DNA from: Propionicimonas sp.
GTDB taxonomy: Bacteria > Actinomycetota > Actinomycetes > Propionibacteriales > Propionibacteriaceae
Reading direction: 5' to 3'
Assembly: GCF_029975155.1 (NCBI RefSeq)
Contig: NZ_JARKPQ010000341.1
Location: forward strand, 1-64,000
DNA: 64,000 nt
The position numbers were made by a program, and so were the translations under genes. Under the pieces are notes generated by a model, which was not told the DNA's origin, searched no databases, and saw only the letters and a list, made by a program, of their open reading frames with translations. Positions within the stretch are counted from its first letter, which is position 1, and each line of letters begins with the position of its first letter. Positions 51,080 through 59,210 of this stretch are shown piece by piece.

Positions 51080-52143
51080 GACTGCGCCTCCTTCGGCGGG
51101 TTCCCGGTGTTCCGGATGTTGACCAACCGGTTCATCGTGGCGAACCAGAACGGGGCACCCATGGACGTGGCGGCTATGGACAGCCCGAAGCCGACGAGCA
51201 GACCGCCCCAGCCGGGAGCATCGGACGGGCGTCGGCTCCACTCCTGGAAGCCGATCGGCAACCCCGCCAGCCCCCAGGCGTCCAGTTCGGCGAGCGCACA
51301 CTCGGCAGGAGTCCGGGTCCCGTCGGTCTGCCGGCAGCCACCGGCCACGTCCGCGGAGGCGGCCACGCTCGCGCGCAGCGCGCCGTCCGCCCACAGCGAG
51401 GACGTGATCGCCAGCGCGTCGATGTGCAGGACGCCCACCACGGCGACGGCCACCACGACGCCGACCCGCTTCGCCCAGCGCTTGTAGGCGCCGGTGACCC
51501 GGTCCATCTGGGCGGTGTACCAGCTCTCGATGCCCTTGATCAGTTCGTCGGTCTTCCCGTCGGCGGCCTTGGCCAGGGCCCGCAACGACTCCGTGAGCCC
51601 CTCGCCATCCCCCGACCAGCCGAGCCGTTTCGCCAGTTCCGTCATCGACGAGTCGGCCTGGGCACCACCGATCTGCTTCGTGGCTGCCAGGTCGAGGAGC
51701 GCGGTGGCGAAGATGTCGGCCGGCAGGTAGCTGGGATTCCGGGTCTTGCCCGTACCGAAGCGGGTCGTCTTGAACGGCTGGACGAGGCTGTGCCGCATGA
51801 CGTCGGTGACGTTGAGTCCCTCCGACGACGGCGCGGTCCAGCCGGACCATGCCCGCAGCCAGCCGATCACCCGGGAGGGACGCTCGTTGGCGACCCTGGC
51901 GCCAAGGGCCGCCCGGTCGAGATGGCCCGCGGACAGGGACGCCCGCACCAGCGACTTCGGCTGTGCCTTCGCCCTGATCGGCTCCCCCTCCGTCGGATCC
52001 AGCATTTCCTGGATGCCGACGAGCAGCGCCTTGGCGCGCTTGTTGACGATGCTCGCGCACCACTCGACCGCGCCGGCGGTGAACAGTGCGGTCAGATAGA
52101 ACACCAGGCACAGCCCGAGGGCTGTCTCCACCACAGCGGACAT
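51076..52143 (-). CDS. Membrane protein of unknown function, partner of the patatin protein
   Basis: 355-aa protein with an N-terminal helix (about 5-27, ALGLCLVFYLTALFTAGAV), a long soluble middle, then helices near 228-250 (VGVVVAVAVVGVLHIDALAI) and 315-340. The segment WYTAQMDRVTGAYKRWAKR before the second helix is a recurring motif of an uncharacterised bacterial membrane family that ends in an ...ID...I..SLW.D..LR segment. Start ATG 52143 has GAGGAGG. First gene of a two-gene operon; translational coupling argues for a joint complex. Confidence 0.75.
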   Translation of the reverse strand: MSAVVETALGLCLVFYLTALFTAGAVEWCASIVNKRAKALLVGIQEMLDPTEGEPIRAKAQPKSLVRASLSAGHLDRAALGARVANERPSRVIGWLRAWSGWTAPSSEGLNVTDVMRHSLVQPFKTTRFGTGKTRNPSYLPADIFATALLDLAATKQIGGAQADSSMTELAKRLGWSGDGEGLTESLRALAKAADGKTDELIKGIESWYTAQMDRVTGAYKRWAKRVGVVVAVAVVGVLHIDALAITSSLWADGALRASVAASADVAGGCRQTDGTRTPAECALAELDAWGLAGLPIGFQEWSRRPSDAPGWGGLLVGFGLSIAATSMGAPFWFATMNRLVNIRNTGNPPKEAQS

Positions 52144-52492
52144 GGGTCGCCTCCTCGCAACACCCACGGACGGTTGGTGCGGACGGAGGACCCGGGAACA
52201 TGGCCACCGGCAGGACCCGTCGACACGAGGTTCGAACGGGGCGGCACGGCTGCGGACGAGATGGCGGTCGCTGACCCGGACGGGAACTCGACAGCGCTCG
52301 CGGAACTCATGGGGTGCCTCCTCCGCTGACTCAAGTGAACTCCGAACCGCGACGCACCGCAGGACTTGGCCGCAGAATCAGCAATCCCTTACGTCGCTAT
52401 CAGGGAGCCGGCGGCGCCCGGACGACGAAGCGCCGGGGAAGGCCCGGTCAGACGACGCCCGTCGCCCTCGTCCTCCGCTGTGGCGACGCCGC
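52144..52492. other. Gene-poor region, 349 bp
   Basis: Upstream of the membrane gene pair. No convincing complete gene. On the plus strand, VADPDGNSTALAEL near 52265-52310 resembles the end of a glyoxalase/VOC protein, so a gene remnant is possible. Promoter of the minus operon should lie at 52144-52300. Confidence 0.35.
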
Positions 52493-53452
52493 TCAGTCGG
52501 CGAGCGCGGCGAGGAAGCTCGCGCTCGGCGCGAAGAACGTGGTGCCCGTCCGCGGCGTGGAGAAGTCGAGGATGCGGTCGTGCCTGCCGGGCGGATCGCC
52601 GATGTACATGCGCTCGAGCATCTTCTCGATGACCCACAGGTGGCGGGAGTAGCCAATGAAGTAGGTGCCGAACTCGCCCTGGCCGGGGCGTCCGAAGGGC
52701 ATGTTGTCGCGCACGATGTCGTGCTCGCCCGCGTCGTCGGTGATCGTGCTGAGCGTCTTGTGCGACTTCTGGGCGAGTCCCTCGGCGTCGGGCAGCTCGA
52801 CGTTGTCGAATTTGCGGCGCCCGATGACCGACTCCTGCTGCTCGACCGTCAGCCCCTGCCAGGCGTCGATCTGGTGGGTGTAGCGCTGGACGACGACGTA
52901 GCTGCCGCCGGCGAAGTCGGGATCCTCGTCACCCACGAGGGTCGCAGCGTGGAGGCCGGGCCCGACGGGGTTGGCCGTGCCGTCGACGAAGCCCAGCAGG
53001 TCGCGCGCGTCGAAGTAGCGGAAGCCGAACGTCTCATCGACCACCGTCACAGCGCCGCCGAGTTCGGCGAGCAGCAGCTTCTCGAACTCGAAGCACAGGT
53101 CGGTGAAGTCGGCGCGGATGTGGAACAGCAGATCGCCCGGCGTCGCGGGAGCGGTGTGCTGACCGCCCTGCACGGGGACGAACGGATGCAGGTCGGCGGG
53201 CGGTACGTGCCCCGTGACGCGCTCGAAGACGTCGTGCCCGATGGCGGCGGTGCAGGTCAGCGACGCGTGCATGTCCCGGAAGGCGACCGTCTTCACGAGG
53301 TCGTCCAGCCCGCCGAGAGTGTCCCGCACGGTCGCGGCGGCCGCGTCCCCGCGGTTCACCGTGACGACGAGGAAGATGGCGGCCCGCGTGAGCGGGGCGT
53401 CGACACGCTGCGGCTCGGCAGGAATCGGGGACGGGGAGTCGGTGCTCGTCAT
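52493..53452 (-). CDS. Dye-decolorizing (DyP-type) heme peroxidase, YfeX-like
   Basis: 319-aa DyP peroxidase. The family motif GFVDGTANP (about 153-161) carries the distal Asp. GGSYVVVQRYTHQIDAWQ contains a candidate proximal His, and YFIGYSRHLWVIEKML is the C-terminal signature of YfeX-like members. No Tat or Sec signal is seen, so it is intracellular or encapsulin cargo. The C-terminus lacks an obvious encapsulin-targeting peptide and no encapsulin gene is adjacent. It would oxidise phenols or dyes with hydrogen peroxide. Monocistronic. Confidence 0.92.
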   Translation of the reverse strand: MTSTDSPSPIPAEPQRVDAPLTRAAIFLVVTVNRGDAAAATVRDTLGGLDDLVKTVAFRDMHASLTCTAAIGHDVFERVTGHVPPADLHPFVPVQGGQHTAPATPGDLLFHIRADFTDLCFEFEKLLLAELGGAVTVVDETFGFRYFDARDLLGFVDGTANPVGPGLHAATLVGDEDPDFAGGSYVVVQRYTHQIDAWQGLTVEQQESVIGRRKFDNVELPDAEGLAQKSHKTLSTITDDAGEHDIVRDNMPFGRPGQGEFGTYFIGYSRHLWVIEKMLERMYIGDPPGRHDRILDFSTPRTGTTFFAPSASFLAALAD

Positions 53453-53558
53453 GAGCCGACCATAGACCGCGCGGGACGGGCGGCCGGCTCGTGTTCAGTG
53501 CGGTTGGCCGAGGACACGGAGTCCATGCGTGCGTGCCCCTTGCAGCCCCAACGCGGGG

Positions 53559-54434
53559 CTAGAAGGTCACAGTGACGGTCAGCTCCTCCGCACCACGCAC
53601 GACAGCCAGGACGAGCTGGTCGCCCTCTCCCAGCCCGGCGAGCACGCCGTAGAGGTCCTCGGGCACGCGCAACTGCTGCTCGCCGGCGCGCACGAGCAGG
53701 TCACCGGACCTGATCGAGGCGCTCGCCGCCGGACTGCCCTCGGCGACGTCGCGCACCAGCAGGCCGTCCTGTTCGCTCAGGCCCACGGCCGCACGGAGCC
53801 GGGCCGCCACGTGCGTGGGCGCCAGGGCGACGCCGAGGCGGACCGGTTCGTAGGTGCGTCCGCCGGCCATGGCCTCCACGGACTGGCGCAACGTGGCGTC
53901 GACCGTCCGGGCCAGGTAGAACCCGTAGTCGAGACGGTGGGTGTTGATGGCCACGACCCGTCCGGCGCGGTCGAGCACGGGCGCCCCGGACGATCCGGGG
54001 GCGCACGGCGCGGTGTGCTCGATCGCGCCCCTGATCGGGCGGCCCCGCGGCCCGGTGAAGCCCGCTTCGGTCGCGGTGACCTGTCCCCAGGTGACCCGGG
54101 GACGATGGCGTCCGGCCGTCACGGCGAGGACGACGTCGCCGACGCCGGACGGCTCGTCCGCCCAGGGCAGGGCCGCGGCGTCCGCCGTGTCGACGTCGAG
54201 CACCACCAGGTCGCCGTCGACGTCGGACCCCACGACCGAGCCCTGCGCGGCGCGACCGTCGGCGAAGCGGACCTGCGTGGTGCGGTCGCGGAGATTGTGG
54301 GCGTTGGTGAGCACTCGATTGGGCGCGACCACGAAACCGGTCCCGCGTCCCCGCGTGCCGATCGTCACCACGCCCGGACGGACAGCTTCTCCCGTCGTGC
54401 GGACCAGATCGGTCAGTTCGTCGATCAGCGACAT
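53559..54434 (-). CDS. Trypsin-like serine protease with PDZ-like domain (HtrA-like)
   Basis: 291-aa S1C-type protease. His46 (TNAHNL), Asp75 (GDLVVLDVD) and Ser149 (PGSSGAPV) make the triad. A PDZ-like region follows (about 205-290: LLVRDVAEGSPAASASIRSGD). There is no signal peptide or membrane helix, so unlike secreted HtrA it seems cytoplasmic, or is exported by another route. It is divergent from the HxlR regulator, with a shared inverted-repeat region. Confidence 0.85.
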   Translation of the reverse strand: MSLIDELTDLVRTTGEAVRPGVVTIGTRGRGTGFVVAPNRVLTNAHNLRDRTTQVRFADGRAAQGSVVGSDVDGDLVVLDVDTADAAALPWADEPSGVGDVVLAVTAGRHRPRVTWGQVTATEAGFTGPRGRPIRGAIEHTAPCAPGSSGAPVLDRAGRVVAINTHRLDYGFYLARTVDATLRQSVEAMAGGRTYEPVRLGVALAPTHVAARLRAAVGLSEQDGLLVRDVAEGSPAASASIRSGDLLVRAGEQQLRVPEDLYGVLAGLGEGDQLVLAVVRGAEELTVTVTF

Positions 54435-54451
54435 GATGCGCCTCCTACTTA

Positions 54452-54484
54452 CTATCGAATCGCTAGTGACGATAGACTCAAACC
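54452..54484. promoter_or_regulatory. Divergent promoter with inverted repeat, leaderless HxlR start
   Basis: CTATCG (54452-54457) and CGATAG (54470-54475) form an inverted repeat with 12-base spacing. The -10-like TAGACT (54473-54478) ends six bases before the GTG of the HxlR gene, so that transcript is probably leaderless and the repeat overlaps its promoter. The gap to the protease start is only 50 bp. Confidence 0.6.
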
Positions 54485-54931
54485 GTGGCTGATGGCAATA
54501 CCCCTTCTTCCGCCCGCACCGCCGGGCTCGACGCGGCGGCGCGGATGGTCGGCGACCGGTGGAGTCTGCGATTGATCGGGGCGCTGCTCGAGGGTGACCG
54601 CACGTTCGGCGAGCTCGCCGGCGAGGTGCCGGGGATCGCGCCGACGATCCTGACCGCTCGCCTGCGTTCGCTTCAGGGCGCGGGGTTGCTCACCGCGTCC
54701 CCGTATGAGCTTCGACCGGTGCGGATGCGTTACGCGCTGACCGCACCCGGGCGGCGCCTGGCTGCCGCCATCGCCACGCTCGCGGAGTGGGGAGCCGCGC
54801 GCGAAGGGTCACCCCAGGCGGTCGTGCACGCCCGGTGCGGCACCCCGGTGGTGACCCGTCCGTGGTGCCCCACCTGCGAGGAGCCGGCCGACGACGGTGC
54901 GCGCGAGAGCGACGAGCTGCTGTGGTGCTAG
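54485..54931 (+). CDS. HxlR-family transcriptional regulator
   Basis: 148-aa winged-helix regulator: VGDRWSLRLIGALLEGDRTF, TILTARLRSLQGAGLL, PVRMRYALTAPGR are the HxlR signatures. Unusual for the family, the C-terminal tail has Cys118, Cys128, Cys131 and Cys148 (CGTPVVTRPWCPTCEEP), which may form a zinc or redox site and let it sense thiol stress or metal. It is divergent from the HtrA-like protease gene, with a symmetric site overlapping its own promoter. Confidence 0.85.
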   Translation: MADGNTPSSARTAGLDAAARMVGDRWSLRLIGALLEGDRTFGELAGEVPGIAPTILTARLRSLQGAGLLTASPYELRPVRMRYALTAPGRRLAAAIATLAEWGAAREGSPQAVVHARCGTPVVTRPWCPTCEEPADDGARESDELLWC

Positions 54932-55048
54932 CCCAGGCCTGCCCGATGACCACCCGGATCCACGCCTGATCGCGGTGCTGGCGCACTCGCCCGAGAACGC
55001 GCCATGATGATCCACTTCACGGCGAACAGGGGTGGACAGAGAGGCGCG

Positions 55049-56101
55049 ATGCGGATCGCAGTGGTGGGGAGTTACGGCGTCGGCCTGACGATGCGGGTCC
55101 AGCGCGCCCCGGAGGCCGGCGAGACGCTCACCGGCGGTGTCTTCTCCTCGGGCCACGGGGGGAAGGGCTCGAACCAGGCCGTCGCTGCCGCCCGCCTCGG
55201 TGCGGAGGTGTCGCTGCTGACGGCGGTGGGCAGGGACGCCTTCGGCGCGGACGCCCGTGAGTTGTGGGAGGCCGAGGGTGTGTCGTCCGACCACGTGGTG
55301 ACGACGGACGCGTCGACGATGGTGGGCGTGATCCTGGTCGACGACACCGGTGAGAACCGCATCGCGATCGCCCCGGGCGCGCTCGATCGGCTCTCCCCCG
55401 CCGACGTGGACGCCTTCGCCGACGAGGTCGCTGCGGCGGACCTGCTGGTCACGGGCTTCGAGATCCCGGTCGAGGTGGCGCGACGAGCGCTCCTGGTGGC
55501 GCGGCGCCACGGAGTGCGGACGCTGCTGAACCCGGCTCCGGCGCCCGCCGAGCCGCTCGACGACGAACTGTGGGGACTGGTCGACGTGATCACCCCGAAC
55601 CAGACCGAAGCGATGCGGCTGACCGGCGAGAGCGAGCTGGCGTCGGCCGAGGAGTGCGCGCAGGCGATCAGGCGGCGGTTCGCCGGAGTGACGATCATCA
55701 CGCTCGGCGGCGACGGCTGCCTGGTCGACGAGCCAGGGACGCAGCCCGTCGTCGTTCCAGCCGTGCAGCCGCGGCAGGTGGTCGACACCACCGGCGCGGG
55801 CGACGCCTTCACCGGCGCGCTGGCGGTGGCGCTGGCTCGCGGCGACCAGCTGAGGGACGCCGTCCGCTTCGCCGCGGCCGCCGGAGCCCACGCGGTGGGC
55901 ATCGCGGAGGTCATCCCCAGCCTGCCCCGCCCGGACGACATCGCAGCTCTGCTCGCCCTCGACCCGCCGCCCCCACCGCTCGCCCCCAACCCACCCTCAC
56001 CGCTCGCCCCCAACCCACCCTCACCGCTCGTCGAGCCTGTCGAGACGCACGCACCGATGCATCCCAGCCCAGGGACGACCGGACGCTCTGATCAACACTG
56101 A
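55049..56101 (+). CDS. Ribokinase-family (PfkB) sugar kinase with repeat-derived tail
   Basis: 350-aa PfkB kinase of the ribokinase type: GGKGSNQAVAAARLGAEV, NPAPAP, NQTEAMRLTG, ITLGGDGCLV and the catalytic DTTGAGDAFTGALAVAL (Asp at GAGD). It is followed by deoC, so it may be a deoxyribokinase that feeds deoxyribose 5-phosphate to the aldolase. The last ~45 residues (PPPPPLAPNPPSPL...) come from a 24-bp tandem repeat and the common LVEPVET repeat peptide, and are not part of the kinase fold. ATG 55049 has AGAGAGG upstream. Confidence 0.9.
   Translation: MRIAVVGSYGVGLTMRVQRAPEAGETLTGGVFSSGHGGKGSNQAVAAARLGAEVSLLTAVGRDAFGADARELWEAEGVSSDHVVTTDASTMVGVILVDDTGENRIAIAPGALDRLSPADVDAFADEVAAADLLVTGFEIPVEVARRALLVARRHGVRTLLNPAPAPAEPLDDELWGLVDVITPNQTEAMRLTGESELASAEECAQAIRRRFAGVTIITLGGDGCLVDEPGTQPVVVPAVQPRQVVDTTGAGDAFTGALAVALARGDQLRDAVRFAAAAGAHAVGIAEVIPSLPRPDDIAALLALDPPPPPLAPNPPSPLAPNPPSPLVEPVETHAPMHPSPGTTGRSDQH
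55974..56030. repeat. 24-bp tandem repeat at the 3' end of the kinase gene
   Basis: Two full units (55974-55997, 55998-56021) and part of a third; unit begins CACCGCTCGCCCCC. It encodes PPLAPNPPS in the kinase frame. It is followed by a copy of the GTCGAGCCTGTCGAG-type repeat. Confidence 0.85.
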
Positions 56102-56123
56102 AATCAGGAAGGACCCATTCCCC

Positions 56124-56825
56124 ATGGCACTCGACAGCAGCGTCCTCGACGCCCTCACCCCCGAGAGCATCGCGCCGCACATCCAGCACACCCTGATCGA
56201 GACGGGCCTCACGCGCGACCGGATCGTCCAGCACGCGGAGGAGGCGGTCACCTACGGCTTCAACGCGGCGATGATCCCGGGATCGTGGGTCCCGGAGGTG
56301 GTGGAGGTACTGCGGGGCACCGGGGTGATCGTGGCGTCCGCGCTCGACTTCCCCACGTGCGGAGTGATGTCGTCGCGCGGCAAGGCAGCCGAGGCCCAGA
56401 GCCTGGTGGACGCCGGAGCGCAGCAGATCGACATCGGCGTCCAGGTGGGCTGGCTGAAGAGCGGCCTGTACGACCGGTTCCGCGACGACATCGCCGGCGT
56501 GGTCGCCGCGGGCGTCCCCGTGAAGGTGATGCTCGAACTGCCGCTGCTCACCCCGGACGAGCGGGACGCGGCGGTCGAGCTCTCCATGGAAGCCGGCGCC
56601 GCATACCTCAAGAACGCGAGCTCCGGCGCCGTCGAGGTGGCCAACCCCGCCTCGATCGCCTACCTCGCCGCCAAGGTCCGCGACGGCGTCCAGGTGAAGG
56701 CGTCCGGCTCGATCAAGTCCTACGACCAGGCAGCATCACTGCTCCGGGCGGGCGCGGTGCTGCTCGGCACGAGCGCCGGCAAGGCGATCGTCGCCGGTAC
56801 ATCGTCCGCCGAAGGCAGCTACTAG
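56124..56825 (+). CDS. deoC: Deoxyribose-phosphate aldolase
   Basis: 233-aa class I aldolase. Schiff-base Lys163 in YLKNASSG, proton-relay Lys192 in VKASGSI and Asp103 in IDIGV correspond to the E. coli DeoC triad. FPTCGVMSSRGKAAEA and VGWLKSG are further DeoC landmarks. It would cleave 2-deoxyribose 5-phosphate to acetaldehyde and glyceraldehyde 3-phosphate. AGGAAGGA lies ten bases before ATG 56124. It forms a two-gene unit with the kinase; a hairpin follows. Confidence 0.9.
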   Translation: MALDSSVLDALTPESIAPHIQHTLIETGLTRDRIVQHAEEAVTYGFNAAMIPGSWVPEVVEVLRGTGVIVASALDFPTCGVMSSRGKAAEAQSLVDAGAQQIDIGVQVGWLKSGLYDRFRDDIAGVVAAGVPVKVMLELPLLTPDERDAAVELSMEAGAAYLKNASSGAVEVANPASIAYLAAKVRDGVQVKASGSIKSYDQAASLLRAGAVLLGTSAGKAIVAGTSSAEGSY

Positions 56826-56865
56826 AGACCGCCTCCTGATCCCGGAACGATCCCTGAGCCTGACG

Positions 56866-56908
56866 AAGGGTGTCTGAGCGGGCTTCGTCACGCTCAGACA
56901 ACACCCTT
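56866..56908. terminator. Long hairpin after deoC, repeat-derived
   Basis: AAGGGTGTCTGAGCG (56866-56880) pairs with 56891-56908 (CGCTCAGACAACACCCTT) apart from a two-base bulge; loop of ten bases. It resembles the CCTGAGCCTGACGAAGGG repeats at actinobacterial operon ends and probably stops or processes the deoC transcript. Confidence 0.7.
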
Positions 56909-56914
56909 CAGCGA

Positions 56915-57772
56915 GTGGAGCGACCGCCTCTGATCGAACCCCTTTCCGGACCCTCGATCTCCACGCCCTCGCCGAGGGCCTGGGCCGACAACTCGGCCGC
57001 GAGCTCTTCGGCGGCGGCGATCCGCTCGGTCCGGTGGGCCGCGTCCCCGGTCGCCGCGGTGCTCGCCGCGGCCCTCGCGGTGGTCACGGGCTGGTCGGTC
57101 GCGGTCCTGCTCTTCGATGCGCTCCGCGTGGTTCGCCTCGTCCCGCTGCCGCTGAGTGGCTGGGGACTCGCTCTGAGGCTGCTCCTGCTGGCCGGCGCCG
57201 CGGCCGCCGTCCAGCCGATCCTGCGCGCCCGCCAGGTACTCCGGGAACGCTGTCCGGCCTGCTCGCGCTGGTTGCCGGGCCCCCTCGCACGGATCCCGCG
57301 TTGGCCGATCGCCATGGGCGTCGTGTTCGCCCTTCCCTACCCGGTGCTGCGGGTCGTCTGGCTGCTGGGCGGCACGATCGGCAAGACCGGCGGGCCGGAG
57401 GCGGCGGACCGGGCGGTGCGGCTCGCAATGGCGTCGGCCGGCGCACTGCTGGTGGCACTGGCTGTCGTCCTGCTGGTCGGTCGCGGGCCTACCTGGCTGC
57501 GGACGGTCCTCGGTCTCGGCGGGCTGGTGGTGGGTGCCGGACTCGCCTGCACGTTCGGTCCCGCCGCCGCTGGAGTGGCGAGCATGCTGCTGATCGACGG
57601 GCTGGATGTGCCCCCTGCAGCGGGTCTTTCCGTGTGGGTGTTCGCCCTCTTCTACGGTTCCTGGACGCTGGCGGGCGTCGGGGTGGCGCTCGGTGGTTGC
57701 CGGTACTGGATCCACCGCCGGGCGGACTGTGCGTCCTGCCGGCGCCTGCTCGCTGCCGACGACGTCGGCTGA
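56915..57772 (+). CDS. Hypothetical membrane protein with two CxxC motifs
   Basis: 285-aa protein with about six hydrophobic segments (for example AASPVAAVLAAALAVVTGW and ALRLLLLAGAAAAVQPIL). Cytosolic-looking cysteine pairs CPAC (after the second helix) and CASC (near the C-terminus, HRRADCASCRRL) could bind zinc or be redox-active. Start GTG 56915 is preferred because GTG 56870 lies inside the deoC hairpin. There is no recognised domain; neighbours give no clear clue. Confidence 0.6.
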   Translation: MERPPLIEPLSGPSISTPSPRAWADNSAASSSAAAIRSVRWAASPVAAVLAAALAVVTGWSVAVLLFDALRVVRLVPLPLSGWGLALRLLLLAGAAAAVQPILRARQVLRERCPACSRWLPGPLARIPRWPIAMGVVFALPYPVLRVVWLLGGTIGKTGGPEAADRAVRLAMASAGALLVALAVVLLVGRGPTWLRTVLGLGGLVVGAGLACTFGPAAAGVASMLLIDGLDVPPAAGLSVWVFALFYGSWTLAGVGVALGGCRYWIHRRADCASCRRLLAADDVG

Positions 57773-57792
57773 GCTTGGTCCACCGACAACGT

Positions 57793-58278
57793 TCAGCGGC
57801 CGGCGCCGGGATGGCCGAGCTGGCGCCAGGCCTCGTAGACGGCGATGGCGGCGGCGTTGGCGAGGTTGAGCGAACGCATCCCTGGCCGCATGGGTATCCG
57901 CACACGCTCGGTGATCCGGGGGTCGGCCAGCACGTCGTGGGCGAGCCCGGTGGGTTCGGGGCCGAACAGGAGGATGTCACCGGGCTGGTAGGCCACGTCG
58001 GTGTGGAGGGTCTCGGCATGGGCGGTGAAGGCGAACACCCTGCCGGGCAGGAGAGCCTCATAGGCGTCCGGCAACGAGTCGTGGACGAAGGTGACGGCCT
58101 GGTCGCGGTAGTCGACACCGGCGCGGCGCAGCTTGGCGTCGTCCATGTCGAACCCGAGCGGACGCACCAGGTGCAGTTCGGCGCCGGTCACCGCCGCCAG
58201 CCGCATCGTCGCGCCGGTGTTGTTGGGGATCTGCGGCGAGTGGAACAGGATGCGCAGGGGACGGGTCACGGACGTCAT
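57793..58278 (-). CDS. trmL: tRNA (cytidine/uridine-2'-O-)-methyltransferase TrmL
   Basis: 161-aa SPOUT methyltransferase that modifies the wobble base 34 of tRNA-Leu isoacceptors using S-adenosylmethionine. Motif 1 is PQIPNNTGATMRLAA near residue 15, motif 2 is LLFGPEPTGL, and motif 3 is MRSLNLANAAAIAVYEAWRQ, which forms the trefoil knot. Length matches the family. It sits 4 bp downstream of the pseudouridine synthase gene, so RNA-modification genes are clustered. Confidence 0.93.
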   Translation of the reverse strand: MTSVTRPLRILFHSPQIPNNTGATMRLAAVTGAELHLVRPLGFDMDDAKLRRAGVDYRDQAVTFVHDSLPDAYEALLPGRVFAFTAHAETLHTDVAYQPGDILLFGPEPTGLAHDVLADPRITERVRIPMRPGMRSLNLANAAAIAVYEAWRQLGHPGAGR

Positions 58279-58282
58279 CCTG

Positions 58283-59206
58283 TCACCGCGCTGCCGACGG
58301 CCAGTCCAGGGCGAACCGGCTGGTGTAGTCCCGCAGGGTCTGGTCGATCGGGTCGGTGAAGCAGAGCCGGCGGGCGATCAGCTGCAGTGGCGTGCTGACG
58401 TCGTCGGCGTCCACGTCCAGCACCGTCGGGTACAGCGGGTCGCCCAGGACCGGCAGTCCCAGAGCGGCCATGTGCACCCGCAGCTGGTGGGTCTTCCCCG
58501 TGGCGGGCGTCAGCCGGTAGCGCGCGTACCGGCCCCGGGTCTCGACGAGCTCGACCAGGGTCTCGGCGTTCGGCACCCCGTCCACCACCTCGGCTTGCAG
58601 GCTGCCCCGCCGCTTCTCGATCCGGCTGGTCACGCGGCGCGGGAACTCCAGCGTCGGGTCGAACCGCGCCAACGCCTCGTAGCTCTTGCGCACCGCCTGC
58701 GTCTGGAAGACCCCGGCATAGGCGGCGCGGTACTCGCGGCGCGCGGTCAGCACCAGCACACCGGCGGTGAGCCGGTCCAGCCGATGTGCCGCGGCGAGCT
58801 CAGGCAGACCCAGGGAGTTCCGCAGCCTCACCAGCACCGACTCGGTGACATGCGTACCCCGTGGGGTCGTAGCCAGGAAATGCGGCTTGTCGACCACCAC
58901 CACCCGCTCGTCGGCGTCCAGCACCTCCACAGCGAACGGCACCACCGGCTCAGGCGCCAACGGCCGATGGAACCACACGAACGCATTCGGACGGTACGCC
59001 TCCGCCCCCGTCCACGGCCGGCCGGCCTGATCGACGAACTCACCGCCACCCAGCATCTGCTCGACCGGAACCACCGCCGGGAACCGCTCCACGAGGAAGT
59101 CCCGCATCGTCACCCATCGTGGACGGACACCCGGATCGTTGTCCGGCGTACGCAACCAGGCCGCATCCAGCCCGTGTCGCTGCGGCAACGGAGAACGCAG
59201 CGGCAT
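58283..59206 (-). CDS. RluA-family pseudouridine synthase
   Basis: 307-aa synthase that isomerises uridine in rRNA or tRNA. Catalytic Asp in AAHRLDRLTAG, VVDKPHFLATTPRG upstream and TGKTHQLRVHMAALGLP downstream are the RluA motifs. No S4 domain is seen at the N-terminus. ATG 59206 lies close to the arfB gene (4 bp), so it is in an operon with arfB and trmL. The target site cannot be told. Confidence 0.92.
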   Translation of the reverse strand: MPLRSPLPQRHGLDAAWLRTPDNDPGVRPRWVTMRDFLVERFPAVVPVEQMLGGGEFVDQAGRPWTGAEAYRPNAFVWFHRPLAPEPVVPFAVEVLDADERVVVVDKPHFLATTPRGTHVTESVLVRLRNSLGLPELAAAHRLDRLTAGVLVLTARREYRAAYAGVFQTQAVRKSYEALARFDPTLEFPRRVTSRIEKRRGSLQAEVVDGVPNAETLVELVETRGRYARYRLTPATGKTHQLRVHMAALGLPVLGDPLYPTVLDVDADDVSTPLQLIARRLCFTDPIDQTLRDYTSRFALDWPSAAR

Positions 59207-59210
59207 CAGC

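Noticed and set aside
48401-51487. 1028-codon plus-strand open frame
   Set aside because: Antisense to the patatin membrane protein; rich in Arg/Gly/His with no hydrophobic or motif pattern.
47894-52143. CBASS-type defence operon because of the patatin domain
   Set aside because: No cyclic-nucleotide synthase or accessory Cap genes in the flanking sequence; kept only as a membrane patatin system of unknown role.
52144-52340. Glyoxalase/VOC gene
   Set aside because: Only a short VADPDGN-like stretch is recognisable, with no start region or remaining fold; noted as a possible remnant.
52493-53452. DyP peroxidase as encapsulin cargo
   Set aside because: No encapsulin gene is adjacent and no targeting peptide is seen at the C-terminus.
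58535-58570. Match to the LVELVETR repeat peptide inside the RluA-type gene
   Set aside because: The same position is naturally similar in other pseudouridine synthases (VEVVETRG-like), so it need not be a repeat insertion.
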